From NCBI GenBank assembly GCA_003210285.1, contig QCVS01000007.1, positions 1 to 64,000 of the forward strand: a DNA stretch of 64,000 nucleotides, written 5' to 3'. The notes beneath the pieces were generated by a model, which worked only from the letters and a program-made list of their open reading frames with translations, made no database searches and was not told the DNA's origin. Source of the stretch: Prochlorococcus sp. AG-686-J21 (lineage in GTDB: Bacteria > Cyanobacteriota > Cyanobacteriia > PCC-6307 > Cyanobiaceae). The position numbers and the translations under genes are program-made. Positions 8,870-19,680 of this stretch are shown here, in pieces (the first letter of the stretch is position 1; each line of letters starts with the position of its first letter).

Positions 8870-9769
8870 ATGGAAAATAAAAAAAAGATTAAAGTAGAAA
8901 AAATTTTAAGGCTTCCTTCTTGGATAAAGTTTCCTATTAGTAAAGCTTCAGAATTTGAGAAAATGCAAAGACTCATTAAGAAGTCAAATATACATACAAT
9001 TTGTGAAGAAGGGAGATGTCCTAATAGGGCGGAATGTTATGCCTCAGGGACTGCAACTTTTTTACTCGGAGGATCAATTTGTTCTCGTGCCTGTGCTTTC
9101 TGCCAGGTAAGCAAGGGTAAGCCTAGTGAAATAAACAAATATGAAAGTATTCAAGTCGCAGAAGCTGTGAAAACTCTAAATTTAAAATATGTAGTACTAA
9201 CATCAGTAGCCAGAGATGACCTCCCCGATCATGGAGCTAATTTATTTGTCTCAACAATTAATCAGATTAGAAAACTTGACCCAAAAATCCAAATAGAAGT
9301 TCTTACCCCTGATTTATGGGGAGGTGGAAAAAATTTTGAAGATAAAGAAAAACTTCAAAAAGATAGACTTAAAAAGATCCTTGAACAAAGGCCAATTTGT
9401 TTTAATCATAATCTTGAGACTGTGGAAAGGCTTCAAAAAGAAGTTAGAAGAGGTGCTAATTATAAAAATTCATTAAGCTTGTTAGAAAAAGCAAAGTCTA
9501 TCGCTCCAAATATTCAGACGAAATCAGGAATAATGTTGGGTTTAGGAGAAACATTAGAAGAAATACAAACTACTATTCTTGATCTAAAAAAAGTGGATTG
9601 TGATCAAATTACAATTGGACAATATCTTAGGCCTTCATTAAAGCATTTATCAGTTAAGAAATATTGGGAACCAAAGGAGTTTGAATATCTAAAAAGTTTT
9701 TGTAAGAAATTAGGGTTTAAAAAAGTATCTTGTGGCCCTTTAGTTAGAAGTAGTTATCACGCTGGTTAA
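8870..9769 (+). CDS. lipA: LipA, lipoyl synthase
   Basis: This radical SAM enzyme inserts two sulfurs into octanoyl groups on the E2 and GcvH proteins. The auxiliary cluster motif CEEGRCPNRAECY and the radical SAM motif CSRACAFC are both present, and the C-terminal RSSYHAG carries the serine that ligates the auxiliary cluster. The length of 299 is standard. It begins 2 bases after recR, implying co-transcription. The 3' end overlaps the convergent unknown gene by four bases; both stops are in the palindrome TTAA. Confidence 0.95.
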   Translation: MENKKKIKVEKILRLPSWIKFPISKASEFEKMQRLIKKSNIHTICEEGRCPNRAECYASGTATFLLGGSICSRACAFCQVSKGKPSEINKYESIQVAEAVKTLNLKYVVLTSVARDDLPDHGANLFVSTINQIRKLDPKIQIEVLTPDLWGGGKNFEDKEKLQKDRLKKILEQRPICFNHNLETVERLQKEVRRGANYKNSLSLLEKAKSIAPNIQTKSGIMLGLGETLEEIQTTILDLKKVDCDQITIGQYLRPSLKHLSVKKYWEPKEFEYLKSFCKKLGFKKVSCGPLVRSSYHAG

Positions 9770-10266
9770 ACTATTCCATTTAAAGAAAGTTTTTTTTCAA
9801 TTTTGTTTAATACGTAAGAACAGTCTCCTTTCATTAGTGTTCCCGCACCTCCCCAAATTAATCTTAAAAAAAGGTCTACGGGACTAGAACCAACTTCTTT
9901 TACAACTTTAAATCCAATAATATTAAAGTATCTGACAAGTTTTTTACTATATCCTTCAGTATCGTAAATGGCTAATAATCGTACTTTTCTACTAACTTTC
10001 ATTTCGATAGCCCAAGCCATTGTAGATGCCCATATTAATTCCGAAACAAAAGGAGGAGCGTTACTCAGGATCCTTAGTGTGTCAAGTTGAATACCCTGCT
10101 TATTAAAGTAAGTCCAACCTTTCATCTCTCCCCAAATCTTTACGATATTATCTCTTTGTTCCGCAATAACAATTTTAAAAAAACATAATCCAAGAGTTTC
10201 TCTTACTTGTATTTTTATAATTAGCCCTAAGGAAAATGCAATATTCTCTAATTCTTCTACTTTCAT
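9766..10266 (-). CDS. Conserved-type hypothetical protein (last gene of the lysA run)
   Basis: I do not recognise the family. It is a soluble, mixed alpha/beta protein of about 166 residues with no signal peptide or clear membrane segment. A C-terminal stretch (KKLVRYFNIIGFKVVKEVG) resembles the last strand-helix region of GNAT acetyltransferases, but no acetyl-CoA loop is evident, so I do not call it one. The ORF track begins at a TTG at 10278; the ATG four codons in (10266) is preferred. It follows trhO directly and shares its stop palindrome with lipA on the other strand. Confidence 0.6.
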   Translation of the reverse strand: MKVEELENIAFSLGLIIKIQVRETLGLCFFKIVIAEQRDNIVKIWGEMKGWTYFNKQGIQLDTLRILSNAPPFVSELIWASTMAWAIEMKVSRKVRLLAIYDTEGYSKKLVRYFNIIGFKVVKEVGSSPVDLFLRLIWGGAGTLMKGDCSYVLNKIEKKLSLNGIV

Positions 10267-10278
10267 AGTAATTATCAA

Positions 10279-11211
10279 TTAATCCTTAAAAACTTTTTTA
10301 TTTTTCTCTTTTAATTGATTTATTTGCTTTTGCCTTTCTTTAAACCTTTTTCTATCATTATCACTAAATTTGTTTACACAAAAATGACATTGAATTCCTT
10401 CTTGGTATTCCTCATTCATCTGATCTTCTATAGAAATTGGCATCCCACATGCATGACAAATTGAGTAGGAACCCTTTTTTAATTCGTGATCTAAAGCCAC
10501 TCTTTTATCAAAAACAAAACATTCTCCTTCAAACAAGCTTTCTTCCTTTGAAATGTCTTCGAGGTATTTAAGTATCCCGCCTTGTAAATGGAAGATGTTT
10601 TTGTAACCTTTCTTTTTTAATAAGCTAGTAGCTTTCTCACATCTAATACCTCCAGTACAAAACATAGCTATATTTTTAGACTCTTCGTCTCCTAAATATT
10701 TTTCTAAATTGTCATCTACCCAATCAGGAAACTCGCTAAAGTTTTTCGTATTTGGATTGATTGACTTATTAAAACTTCCTATAGAAACTTCATAATGATT
10801 TCTAGTATCAATGACGATTGTATTTTGATCTTTAATTAATTTATTCCAATTAAATGAGTCAATATAAGTTCCGGTATCTTTTGATGGATTTATTTCAGGG
10901 ACACCCATGGTTACTATTTCATCTTTAATTTTTATTTTTAATTTTTTGAAAATTTTCGTTTTTGAATAACTAACTTTAATGTTTAATTCGTTAGTTCCAA
11001 CAATGTTTTTGATTAAGTCTAGGATATTTTCAATAATGCTCTCTTCAGCACAAATAGTTCCGTTAAGACCCTCTCTCGCAATTATTAATAGGCCTGAAAT
11101 ATCATTATTTTTCTCAATATTAAATAAGTTTTCTTTGAGGTCAATTATTAAATTTTCTTGAAATGAGAAAAAAGAATAAAGCGAAACTATTTTATAAATA
11201 TTATTACTCAT
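10279..11211 (-). CDS. trhO: TrhO-like rhodanese-domain tRNA uridine hydroxylase (YceA family)
   Basis: The family hydroxylates uridine 34 of tRNAs, an oxygen-dependent step toward 5-methoxyuridine or its derivatives. The N-terminal UPF0176-type domain is followed by a rhodanese domain: [11 protein letters not shown], then the active-site loop [12 protein letters not shown] with Cys. After it comes a C-terminal Cys-rich tail (CHACGMP and CHFCVNKF), a likely zinc site typical of the family. The length of 310 residues fits. The start ATG overlaps the bioB stop in an ATGA, so translation is probably coupled. Confidence 0.88.
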   Translation of the reverse strand: MSNNIYKIVSLYSFFSFQENLIIDLKENLFNIEKNNDISGLLIIAREGLNGTICAEESIIENILDLIKNIVGTNELNIKVSYSKTKIFKKLKIKIKDEIVTMGVPEINPSKDTGTYIDSFNWNKLIKDQNTIVIDTRNHYEVSIGSFNKSINPNTKNFSEFPDWVDDNLEKYLGDEESKNIAMFCTGGIRCEKATSLLKKKGYKNIFHLQGGILKYLEDISKEESLFEGECFVFDKRVALDHELKKGSYSICHACGMPISIEDQMNEEYQEGIQCHFCVNKFSDNDRKRFKERQKQINQLKEKNKKVFKD

Positions 11212-12215
11212 ACTGTAGAAACAGTTTTATCACAATATTCAAAATCTTTGTTAAATAAAACCCCTACATCCTTAAGTAGTTTTCTGTCATCTTGAAAAGA
11301 TGGATTTGAGGTTGTCAGTAATTCATCTCCATAAAAAATAGAGTTTGCTCCACATTGAAAGCAAAGAATCTGAGCTTCTTTAGTTAAGTTCTCCCTTCCA
11401 GCACTTAATCTTATTTTGCTTTTTGGCATAAGAATTCGAGCAGTAGCGATCATTCTTATCATCTCAATAGAATCAATTTCTTTCTTTTCCTCTAAACCTG
11501 TTCCTTCTATAGCTACCAGTGAATTGATTGGGACACTTTCGGGGTGAGGATTCATGTTTGAAAGGACTTCTAATAGAGAAGCTCTATCTCCATTATTTTC
11601 TCCTAGACCTATTATGCCACCGCAACATACATTTATACCTGCATTTCTTACTCTTTTAATTGTATCAAGCCTATCCTGATAAGTTCTTGTCGTAATAATA
11701 TTTTTATAGTATTCAGGGCTCGTATCAAGATTATGGTTGTATGCCGTTAGTCCCGCACTGGCAAGTTTAAAGGCCTGCTCATCTGTGAGCATCCCCGCTG
11801 TTACACATGCCTCCATTCCAAGTTCTTTTACACCTTTAACCATTTCTAGCATTGAGTTGAAAGGTTTGCCATCTCTAATTTCTCTCCAAGCCCAACCCAT
11901 ACAAAACCTATCAGCACCTTCTCTTTTTGCTATTTTCGCTCTATTTAAAACAGCTTCAACTTCAAATTGAGGGTGACTTTTTATTTGACTAGAGCTATAA
12001 ATTGATTGACTACAATAAGAACAATTCTCTTCACACCCGCCAGTTTTAACACTAAAAAGAGAGGCTAATTGTACTTTATATTGATTGTATCTTCTATGAA
12101 TAATTTGAGCTTCCCACATTAAATCTATCAATGGATAATTTAATATCTCCAAAATCTCGTCTCTTTCCCAATCAAATCTAATTTCGCTAAATTTTTGATT
12201 ATCAGAATTAATCAT
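11208..12215 (-). CDS. bioB: BioB, biotin synthase
   Basis: This radical SAM enzyme converts dethiobiotin to biotin. The radical SAM cluster motif is [11 protein letters not shown]; the conserved [20 protein letters not shown] and [10 protein letters not shown] motifs follow, along with [16 protein letters not shown], whose Arg lies near the second cluster. The length of 335 residues is typical. It overlaps uppS upstream by 8 bases and trhO downstream by 4 bases, so it lies inside a tight operon. No other bio gene is in the window, and no BirA-type operator was noticed. Confidence 0.95.
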   Translation of the reverse strand: MINSDNQKFSEIRFDWERDEILEILNYPLIDLMWEAQIIHRRYNQYKVQLASLFSVKTGGCEENCSYCSQSIYSSSQIKSHPQFEVEAVLNRAKIAKREGADRFCMGWAWREIRDGKPFNSMLEMVKGVKELGMEACVTAGMLTDEQAFKLASAGLTAYNHNLDTSPEYYKNIITTRTYQDRLDTIKRVRNAGINVCCGGIIGLGENNGDRASLLEVLSNMNPHPESVPINSLVAIEGTGLEEKKEIDSIEMIRMIATARILMPKSKIRLSAGRENLTKEAQILCFQCGANSIFYGDELLTTSNPSFQDDRKLLKDVGVLFNKDFEYCDKTVSTV

Positions 12216-13029
12216 TTTTACTTAGGGAAGAATAGTAAGAATCTTCAAAAGATTCATTTGATAATGATTCTATACCTCCAAAACGCCTATTCCTCGATTG
12301 ATAATCTTTTATTGCTTTTAAAAATTCAATCTTAGTAAAATCAGGCCATAATACATCAGTTATATAAATTTCAGAATAAGCTAATTGCCATAAAAGAAAA
12401 TTACTTATCCTTTTTTCACCACTAGTTCGTATTAGTAATTCAGGATCCTTTATCCCTTGAGTTAAAAGTTCTGAATTAAATAATTGTTCATCTATGTCAC
12501 TGGGTTTTATTTTACCTGAGGAAGATTTAATTGCTATTTCTCTAGCAGCTTTTACTATTTCTTGCCTACCTCCATAATTTACACAAATATTTAATGTGAA
12601 TAATTTATTATTGTTAGTGAGAGCTTCTGAACTGTTTATTATTGATTTTAATGACTTAGGAAAAGGGGATAAATCTCCAATGAATTTTATTTTTATTGAT
12701 TCTTGATGAAGCTCAGAAATTTCTTTTTTTAAAACTTTTTCAAACAGATTTATAAGAAAATCAACCTCTTTAGAAGGTCTAGTCCAATTCTCCGTTGAAA
12801 ATGCATAAACCGTTAAAACTTTACAATCTAAGTTTTTAGATACTTTGATAATTTCCTTTAGAACACTAACACCCTTATTATGCCCATATGATCTGGGTAA
12901 ACCTTTTTTTATAGCCCATCTCCCATTTCCATCCATAATTATTGCAACGTGTTCTGGAATTCTCTCCTTATCTATTTCATTGGACAAATTGATATTCTTT
13001 TTTTTTGTTTGTAAGTTATTTAATCTCAT
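12208..13029 (-). CDS. uppS: UppS, isoprenyl (undecaprenyl) diphosphate synthase
   Basis: This cis-prenyltransferase makes the C55 lipid carrier for peptidoglycan and other cell wall glycans. The signature [13 protein letters not shown] holds the catalytic Asp, followed by YAFSTENW and the C-terminal [17 protein letters not shown]. The 273-residue length is normal, with a short Lys-rich N-terminal extension. It lies 3 bases after cdaA and overlaps bioB. Placement behind lysA and cdaA puts three envelope-linked genes together: a diaminopimelate enzyme, a c-di-AMP cyclase and a lipid-carrier synthase. Confidence 0.94.
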   Translation of the reverse strand: MRLNNLQTKKKNINLSNEIDKERIPEHVAIIMDGNGRWAIKKGLPRSYGHNKGVSVLKEIIKVSKNLDCKVLTVYAFSTENWTRPSKEVDFLINLFEKVLKKEISELHQESIKIKFIGDLSPFPKSLKSIINSSEALTNNNKLFTLNICVNYGGRQEIVKAAREIAIKSSSGKIKPSDIDEQLFNSELLTQGIKDPELLIRTSGEKRISNFLLWQLAYSEIYITDVLWPDFTKIEFLKAIKDYQSRNRRFGGIESLSNESFEDSYYSSLSKND

Positions 13030-13032
13030 AAT

Positions 13033-13935
13033 CTAATCTTGAATGGGATTTTGTTTGTCTAACTTCTCATCAATTGTAACAGTATCATTTGTATTTATTT
13101 TTTGGAATGATTTAGTTTTGTTCGAAGATGATTTTGGAGTCCCAGATGTATTTTGATTTCCTACTAACTTTATGAGAAGCTCTTGTAATCTGCTACTTGT
13201 AATAGGTCTCTCAAGTTTTCCTTGATTAGCTAATGATAAAGTACCTGTTTCTTCAGAGACAACGATACAAATACATCTGTCAAATCTTTCAGTAATACCT
13301 AATGCGGCAAGATGTCTTGTTCCGTATCTGCTAATACCTTGCCTTGATAAAGGTAATATTACTCCTGCCGAAATTATTTTATTACCTTTTACTAAAACTG
13401 CTCCATCATGTAAGGGGGTATCTGTTGCAAACAAATTTATTAAAAGATCTTTAGACAATTGTGCTTCGATTTTTACACCTGAATATAAAAAATCTTCTGG
13501 TCTTAAATCGCTTCCTAAATCCACAACTATTAAAGCTCCTTTTCTATTCTGTGAGAGCTTTCCTGATGCATCAACCAATTGGGTTACTGTCGTAGATGCT
13601 GCTCTAAATTCTTTAGGTGGGTTGCCTAGTAATACAGCTAGCCTTCCAGTCCCAAGTAATTCCATTAATCGTCTAAGCTCACCCTGCCATAGGATGGCTA
13701 AAGATAGTGAGCAAGCAAGTACTACTGCATCAATTAATTTTGAAGTTAAAGGAAGATATGCATATCTTTGAATAAACCAAGCGAAAGAAACTAAGAATAA
13801 ATATCCTCTTAGTAACCAAAGTGTTCGCTGTTCTTTAACTCTTGAAAATAGTAAAAGTCCAAATCCAATGGCAAATAATACATCCAGTAAAAATTTTAAG
13901 TTTATAAACCCCAAAAAATTCACATTTAAATTCAA
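13033..13935 (-). CDS. cdaA: CdaA-type diadenylate cyclase (c-di-AMP synthase)
   Basis: The family condenses two ATP into c-di-AMP, a messenger tied to potassium and osmotic balance and, in cyanobacteria, dark survival. The first ~95 residues hold about three membrane helices, followed by the DAC domain with the DGA motif (LHDGAVLVKGNKI). The second motif reads GTRHLAAL, where the family signature is RHR, so the third position is Leu. SEETGTLSLA follows as expected. A ~40-residue polar C-terminal tail ends the protein. The start is taken as TTG 13935; a GTG four codons later is the alternative. It lies in the lysA-cdaA-uppS run. Confidence 0.88.
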   Translation of the reverse strand: MNLNVNFLGFINLKFLLDVLFAIGFGLLLFSRVKEQRTLWLLRGYLFLVSFAWFIQRYAYLPLTSKLIDAVVLACSLSLAILWQGELRRLMELLGTGRLAVLLGNPPKEFRAASTTVTQLVDASGKLSQNRKGALIVVDLGSDLRPEDFLYSGVKIEAQLSKDLLINLFATDTPLHDGAVLVKGNKIISAGVILPLSRQGISRYGTRHLAALGITERFDRCICIVVSEETGTLSLANQGKLERPITSSRLQELLIKLVGNQNTSGTPKSSSNKTKSFQKINTNDTVTIDEKLDKQNPIQD

Positions 13936-13957
13936 ATTATATTAAATGTACCTAACT

Positions 13958-15325
13958 TTATTTGATAAAGCGATCTGGTAGGACATCATATTTTAGAAGA
14001 TCAATTGGACTTTCTCTTTTCTGGATAATCTCTGCTTCTCCATTGCAGACTAAAATAGCAGCAGGTTTTGGAATTCTATTGTAATTAGAACTCATGGAAT
14101 TATTATATGCACCAGTGCCAAAAACACATATTAAGTCTCCTGTTTCGCAATCACCTAGTTCAAGTTCCTTAAATAATACATCTCCAGATTCACAATGCTT
14201 TCCTGCAACTGTATATTTATTTTTGGAATTACTATTTAAAGGATTATTTACTAAACAAGCAGAATAATTTGATTGATATGTAATGGGTCTGGGATTATCA
14301 CTCATGCCGCCGTCTACAGATAAGTATGTTCTTATCCCAGGAACTTCTTTAAAAGAACCAATTTTATATATGGTAACTCCTGCTGTTGAAACTATAGATC
14401 TTCCTGGCTCGCACATAAGTATTGGTAGGTCTAGGTTATTTTTATTACAAGCTTCTACGACAGACAATGATACTGTTTTAATCCATTCATCAATAGAAGG
14501 CGGATCATCTTCCTCTATATATTTAATTCCTAGGCCACCACCAACATTTAGTTCTTTTATATTATGACCAAATTTTTTAGCTTGTAAGATAACCTTTACC
14601 ATTATTTTCCCAAGATCATTATGAGGATCTAGTTCGAAAATCTGAGAACCAATGTGGGCATGTAATCCTGTTAATTTAATGTGTTTAGTTTTACTTATAA
14701 TTTCGAATAGCATACTTAATGATTCGATTCCAAATCCAAATTTACTATCAAAGGAACCTGTTCTGATGTATTCGTGAGTATGGCATTCTATTCCAGGTGT
14801 AAATCTAACCATAATTTCTATATCGGAGTTAAAGGAATCAGATATCTCTTCCAATCTTTTTAAATCATGATTATTATCTACAATTACTTTGATTTTATTT
14901 TTTATCGCAAATTCAATTTCCTTATCAGATTTATTATTTCCGTGAAAAACAATTTTTTCATTTGGAACCCCACCTTTTAAAGCTGTCAATAATTCCCCTT
15001 CTGAAACTGCATCGAGTCCAAAACCCTCTGATGCAATTAAATTACTCATAAATATTGAACTATTTGCCTTGGATGCATATATGGGGAGTGATAGCCCTGG
15101 ATAATATTTTTCTAGTGCTTTTTTATATGCTCTACAGGAATTTCTTAAAGTAACCTCATCTAAAACATAGAGAGGTGAATCGTATTTTTTTACTAAATCT
15201 TCCATAGAACATCCACCAATAAATAATTTATGGGCACTGTCAATAGTCGTTGTTACAGGAACTATATTTTTATTAGGACTATCTAGATAAATTTTATTTT
15301 TTAAGAATGATGAATTTATACTCAT
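13958..15325 (-). CDS. lysA: LysA, diaminopimelate decarboxylase
   Basis: This PLP enzyme makes lysine from meso-diaminopimelate in the last step of lysine synthesis. The PLP lysine lies in LPIYASKANSSIFM, the HIGSQIFE motif and the glycine loop LNVGGGLGIKY bind phosphate, and CEPGRSIV and CESGDVLF close the active site. The length of 455 is usual. It leads the minus-strand run lysA-cdaA-uppS-bioB-trhO, and the promoter should lie in the ~93-base gap shared with rimI on the other strand. Confidence 0.95.
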   Translation of the reverse strand: MSINSSFLKNKIYLDSPNKNIVPVTTTIDSAHKLFIGGCSMEDLVKKYDSPLYVLDEVTLRNSCRAYKKALEKYYPGLSLPIYASKANSSIFMSNLIASEGFGLDAVSEGELLTALKGGVPNEKIVFHGNNKSDKEIEFAIKNKIKVIVDNNHDLKRLEEISDSFNSDIEIMVRFTPGIECHTHEYIRTGSFDSKFGFGIESLSMLFEIISKTKHIKLTGLHAHIGSQIFELDPHNDLGKIMVKVILQAKKFGHNIKELNVGGGLGIKYIEEDDPPSIDEWIKTVSLSVVEACNKNNLDLPILMCEPGRSIVSTAGVTIYKIGSFKEVPGIRTYLSVDGGMSDNPRPITYQSNYSACLVNNPLNSNSKNKYTVAGKHCESGDVLFKELELGDCETGDLICVFGTGAYNNSMSSNYNRIPKPAAILVCNGEAEIIQKRESPIDLLKYDVLPDRFIK

Positions 15326-15418
15326 GAGTAACTCTTTTATAGATTCATTCTACAACTTGCAGAACATTTATAATAAATTAAACCTTAAAAACTTTTAAGA
15401 GAGAAAATATTTACTTCG

Positions 15419-15856
15419 ATGTTCTCAATTAAAGAAATAGATCAAAAAGAATTTGAATTATGCCATGAATTAGATTCAGATACAATTTGTTTATGGACTA
15501 AAAAACAATGGCAAAGTGAATTTAATAAGAAGGGAATAAAAGTAGTCGCAATACTCTCAAAAAAGAAAATGATTGGAATTTATGTAGTTCAAACAATAAT
15601 CGACGAAGCTCAATTAAATTATTTTTCAATAAGGCAAAAATTTCGTCGAAAAGGTTATGGCAGTCAACTAATGAACTATTTGATAATAGAGTGTGAAAAA
15701 CTAAATATAAAAAAATTATTGTTGGAAGTTTCGGAAACAAATTCAATTGCTGAGAAATTTTATTTCAAGTTTAATTTTTTTACTGTTGGAAGAAGAAAAA
15801 GCTATTATAAAGACGGAACTGATGCTGTTTTGAAAGAAAAAATATTCATAAAATAA
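15419..15856 (+). CDS. rimI: RimI-like ribosomal protein N-acetyltransferase (GNAT)
   Basis: This GNAT enzyme would transfer acetyl from acetyl-CoA to an N-terminal amine, classically ribosomal protein S18. The acetyl-CoA loop is visible as IRQKFRRKGYGSQLM (the Q/RxxGxG/A pattern), followed by LLLEVSETNSIAEKFYFKFNF, the usual C-terminal strand-helix, and GRRKSYY. The length of 145 is typical. The acceptor protein cannot be told from sequence. It stands alone, divergent from lysA, with clpC about 180 bases downstream. Confidence 0.82.
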   Translation: MFSIKEIDQKEFELCHELDSDTICLWTKKQWQSEFNKKGIKVVAILSKKKMIGIYVVQTIIDEAQLNYFSIRQKFRRKGYGSQLMNYLIIECEKLNIKKLLLEVSETNSIAEKFYFKFNFFTVGRRKSYYKDGTDAVLKEKIFIK

Positions 15857-16037
15857 ATATAAAAAAATTTTTTGTTCGGATAACCAGAATCCCTGAAATC
15901 ACTTTAATTAGCTGCTATATCATCAATAAGGTAATTTAATTTTGACCAATTTATACTTTTGGGTATTCACAAAAGCTCATTCTGAACACAAAATTGACTT
16001 AATACTGGTAGGTTATTAGTAAGAAATCAAACCTTAA
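15857..16037 (+). promoter_or_regulatory. clpC upstream region with a candidate sigma-70 promoter
   Basis: This 181-base gap holds no ORF. TTGACC (15942-15947) and TATTCA (15964-15969) are spaced 16 bases apart and make a plausible -35/-10 pair about 70 bases before the clpC ATG. A second TTGACT (15994) lacks a well-spaced -10. An A7T6 tract at the left edge could end rimI transcription but has no stem. This is pattern reading only. Confidence 0.3.
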
Positions 16038-18566
16038 ATGTTCGAAAGATTTACAGAAAAAGCTATTAAAGTTATTATGCTTGCTCAAGAAGAAGCTAGA
16101 AGGCTTGGCCATAATTTTGTTGGAACTGAACAAATTCTTCTTGGTTTGATTGGGGAAGGAACAGGTGTAGCTGCAAAAGTACTTAAATCACTGGGTGTAA
16201 ATCTAAAAGATTCAAGGATAGAAGTTGAGAAAATAATAGGAAGAGGTTCTGGTTTTGTAGCTGTTGAAATCCCTTTTACTCCTAGAGCTAAAAGAGTTTT
16301 AGAGTTATCTCTTGAAGAAGCACGCCAACTAGGTCATAACTACATAGGTACAGAACATTTACTTTTGGGTTTAATCAGAGAAGGTGAAGGAGTGGCCGCA
16401 CGAGTTTTAGAAAATCTTGGTATCGATCTAACTAAAGTCCGAACCCAAGTAATAAGAATGCTTGGAGAGACTGCTGAGGTTGGTTCAGGTGGATCCTCAA
16501 ATAAAGGAAATTTAAAAACAGCTACTCTTGATGAATTTGGTACAAATTTAACAAAACTTGCAAGTGAATCAAAACTTGATCCAGTAGTTGGACGCCATGC
16601 TGAAATAGATAGAGTTATTCAAATTTTAGGTAGAAGAACTAAAAATAATCCTGTTCTTATAGGTGAGCCTGGAGTAGGAAAAACTGCTATAGCTGAAGGT
16701 TTGGCACAAAGAATTCAATTAGGAGAAATTCCTGACATACTTGAAGATAAAAGAGTTTTAACTCTTGATATCGGCCTTCTTGTAGCAGGAACGAAATATA
16801 GAGGCGAATTTGAAGAAAGATTAAAAAAAATAATGGAAGAAATTAAATCTGCCGGAAACGTTATCTTAGTGATTGATGAGGTTCATACTTTAATTGGAGC
16901 TGGAGCCGCTGAAGGTGCAATTGACGCTGCAAACATTTTAAAGCCAGCTTTAGCTCGAGGAGAGCTCCAATGTATAGGAGCTACAACTCTTGATGAATAT
17001 AGAAAGCATATTGAAAGAGATGCTGCTCTTGAAAGAAGATTTCAACCGGTAACAGTAGGGGAGCCATCTATTGAAGATACTATTGAAATTTTAAAAGGTT
17101 TAAGGGAACGTTACGAGCAACATCATCGTTTAAAAATTACAGATGAAGCTTTAGAAGCCGCAGCTCATTTAGGCGATCGCTATATTTCTGACAGGTTTTT
17201 ACCAGACAAAGCTATAGATCTCATAGATGAAGCCGGTAGTAGAGTAAGGTTGATTAATTCTAAACTCCCTCCCGAAGCTAAACAAATTGATAAAGAATTA
17301 AGACAAGTTCAAAAACAAAAAGAAGAATCAGTAAGAGATCAAAATTTCAATGAAGCTGGTCAGTTAAGAGAAAAAGAAATTGAATTGTCAGCAAAAATAA
17401 AAGAGCTTTTAGAAAATAAAAAAGAAAGCTTAGAAAAAAATGATACGAGTAATGATACAGAAACTACAAAAGATAATTTAAATATCATTCAAAACCCACT
17501 TGTAAGTGAGGAAGACGTAGCTCATATAGTTGCTTCTTGGACTGGAGTTCCTGTACAGAAATTAACAGAAACTGAGTCAGTCAAACTTCTCAATATGGAA
17601 GATACGTTACATCAAAGGTTAATAGGACAGGATGAGGCTGTTAAAGCAGTATCAAGAGCTATTAGGAGAGCTAGAGTCGGGTTAAAAAATCCGAATAGAC
17701 CTATCGCAAGTTTTATATTTTCAGGACCTACTGGTGTTGGAAAAACAGAATTAACTAAATCTTTAGCTTCATATTTCTTTGGTAGTGAAGAAGCTATGAT
17801 CAGATTAGATATGTCTGAATTTATGGAAAGACATACTGTTAGTAAATTAATTGGTTCTCCTCCAGGTTACGTAGGTTTTAATGAAGGTGGTCAACTTACA
17901 GAAGCGGTAAGAAGAAGACCATATACAGTAGTTCTATTTGACGAAGTTGAGAAAGCTCATCCAGACGTTTTTAATTTACTTTTACAATTATTGGAAGATG
18001 GAAGATTAACAGACTCAAAAGGTAGAACAGTCGATTTTAAAAATACACTATTAATAATGACTTCTAATATTGGTTCTAAAGTAATAGAGAAAGGCGGTGG
18101 AGGTTTAGGCTTCGAATTCTCTGGAGATTCTGTTGAAGATAGCCAATACAACAGGATAAAATCATTAGTAAATGAGGAATTAAAACAATATTTTAGACCT
18201 GAATTTTTAAACAGACTTGATGAAATAATTGTGTTTAGGCAATTAACTAAAAATGAAGTTAAAGATATTGCTGAAATAATGTTAAAAGAAGTTTTTTCTC
18301 GTTTAAATGAGAAAGGTATAAAATTAGATGTTACTGAATCATTTAAAGAAAGGCTTGTTGAAGAAGGATATAACCCCTCTTATGGGGCAAGGCCTTTAAG
18401 AAGAGCAGTTATGCGATTATTAGAAGATAGTTTAGCTGAAGAAGTTTTATCAGGAAGAATAAAAGATGGAGATAAAGCCTTAGTTGATATTGACGAGAAT
18501 AAGAAAGTTATAGTAGATATTTCCTCAGAAGAATCTTCTCAAGAATTAGCTGGCGCAAATTTTTAA
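16038..18566 (+). CDS. clpC: ClpC, HSP100 AAA+ protease-unfoldase subunit
   Basis: ClpC unfolds proteins and feeds them to ClpP, and in cyanobacteria it is essential. The double Clp-N repeat occupies residues 1-145 ([11 protein letters not shown] and [11 protein letters not shown]). The first AAA+ domain has [13 protein letters not shown] and [13 protein letters not shown] middle domain carries a UVR-like coiled segment ([17 protein letters not shown]) typical of ClpC rather than ClpB. The second AAA+ domain has [24 protein letters not shown] and a C-terminal [14 protein letters not shown]. The 842-residue length is standard. An upstream gap of 181 bases carries its own promoter candidate. 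Confidence 0.96.
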   Translation: MFERFTEKAIKVIMLAQEEARRLGHNFVGTEQILLGLIGEGTGVAAKVLKSLGVNLKDSRIEVEKIIGRGSGFVAVEIPFTPRAKRVLELSLEEARQLGHNYIGTEHLLLGLIREGEGVAARVLENLGIDLTKVRTQVIRMLGETAEVGSGGSSNKGNLKTATLDEFGTNLTKLASESKLDPVVGRHAEIDRVIQILGRRTKNNPVLIGEPGVGKTAIAEGLAQRIQLGEIPDILEDKRVLTLDIGLLVAGTKYRGEFEERLKKIMEEIKSAGNVILVIDEVHTLIGAGAAEGAIDAANILKPALARGELQCIGATTLDEYRKHIERDAALERRFQPVTVGEPSIEDTIEILKGLRERYEQHHRLKITDEALEAAAHLGDRYISDRFLPDKAIDLIDEAGSRVRLINSKLPPEAKQIDKELRQVQKQKEESVRDQNFNEAGQLREKEIELSAKIKELLENKKESLEKNDTSNDTETTKDNLNIIQNPLVSEEDVAHIVASWTGVPVQKLTETESVKLLNMEDTLHQRLIGQDEAVKAVSRAIRRARVGLKNPNRPIASFIFSGPTGVGKTELTKSLASYFFGSEEAMIRLDMSEFMERHTVSKLIGSPPGYVGFNEGGQLTEAVRRRPYTVVLFDEVEKAHPDVFNLLLQLLEDGRLTDSKGRTVDFKNTLLIMTSNIGSKVIEKGGGGLGFEFSGDSVEDSQYNRIKSLVNEELKQYFRPEFLNRLDEIIVFRQLTKNEVKDIAEIMLKEVFSRLNEKGIKLDVTESFKERLVEEGYNPSYGARPLRRAVMRLLEDSLAEEVLSGRIKDGDKALVDIDENKKVIVDISSEESSQELAGANF

Positions 18567-18580
18567 AATTTTGATTTCAT

Positions 18581-19675
18581 ATGCAGTTAATATCTCCAGA
18601 AAAAATATTTAGGGGAAATGGAGCCTGGTTTAAGGCCTTACCACAGATTAAAGAAGTATCTAAGCGCCCTTTACTTTTGGGAAGAAGTATATCAACAAAT
18701 AATTTAAGGCAACAAGTCTATAAAGATTTACAGGAAGAAAATATTTCTATATATTCATCTAACCTACAATTTGATTGTTGTTATGAAGATCTTGAAAGAA
18801 TAAGAACAATCATACTTAAAAATAATTGTGATTCTATTATTGCTATAGGTGGGGGTAAAGTTTTAGATGCAGGGAAATTTTTAGGAGATTCCCTTTCTAT
18901 TCCAGTTATCACTATTCCGTTAAGTGCATCTACTTGTGCCGGATGGACTGCATTATCAAATATTTATTCAATTAATGGGCAATTCATTGAGGATGTTGAG
19001 TTAAATTCTTGTCCTAAAATATTGGTGCTAGATCACGGATTTATTAAAACAGCTCCAAAGAGGACACTTGCTAGCGGAATAGCTGATGCTTTGGCAAAAT
19101 GGTACGAATCTTCTTTAACTAGTTCAAAAGTTAATGATGGACTTGTTCAACAATCAATTCAAATATCAAGAGTCTTAAGAGATCAATTACTTATTGATGG
19201 GGAAAATGCTTATAATAATCAGTCTATTCATAATATGGCTTGGTGCAATGTTATAGAGGGATGTTCACTTACTGCTGGATTGATTGGAGGAATCGGAGGA
19301 CAAAAATGTAGAACAGCAGCAGCTCATGCTCTTCATAACGCTATTACTCAGATAGTTGCAGCTAATAAGTCATTACATGGCGAAATTGTTGGAGTTGGAA
19401 TATTGTTGCAATTAAGATTAGAAGAAACTAAAAATAATAATAAATTAGCTAATCAAACAATAAAACAGCTACTGGTATTAATGAAAAAATTGAATTTACC
19501 TACTACTATCTCTGAACTAGGGATAAATGTTTTTGAAAATAACAATTTACATAAAATTGCTGAATTTACATGTAGGGATAAATCTGAGATTCACTTTTTA
19601 CCTTTTAAAATTAATCAGAGAGATATTGAGGAAGCTATTACAAATTTTGAGAGACAAAAAATAAAAATATCATAA
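18581..19675 (+). CDS. Glycerol-dehydrogenase-like, metal-dependent alcohol dehydrogenase
   Basis: This belongs to the iron-containing ADH/GldA superfamily, NAD-dependent polyol dehydrogenases. The nucleotide-binding loop IIAIGGGKVLDAGK is clear, as is IPLSASTCAGW. Metal ligands are probably the Asp in SGIADALAKWYE and the His residues in AAHALHNAI and SLHGEIVGVG. The 364-residue length fits GldA. The true substrate is uncertain; glycerol, a related polyol or glycerol-1-phosphate are possible by family. It begins 14 bases after clpC and is followed 5 bases later by an alpha/beta hydrolase, so a clpC-gldA-hydrolase transcript is likely. Confidence 0.82.
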   Translation: MQLISPEKIFRGNGAWFKALPQIKEVSKRPLLLGRSISTNNLRQQVYKDLQEENISIYSSNLQFDCCYEDLERIRTIILKNNCDSIIAIGGGKVLDAGKFLGDSLSIPVITIPLSASTCAGWTALSNIYSINGQFIEDVELNSCPKILVLDHGFIKTAPKRTLASGIADALAKWYESSLTSSKVNDGLVQQSIQISRVLRDQLLIDGENAYNNQSIHNMAWCNVIEGCSLTAGLIGGIGGQKCRTAAAHALHNAITQIVAANKSLHGEIVGVGILLQLRLEETKNNNKLANQTIKQLLVLMKKLNLPTTISELGINVFENNNLHKIAEFTCRDKSEIHFLPFKINQRDIEEAITNFERQKIKIS

Positions 19676-19680
19676 ATACT

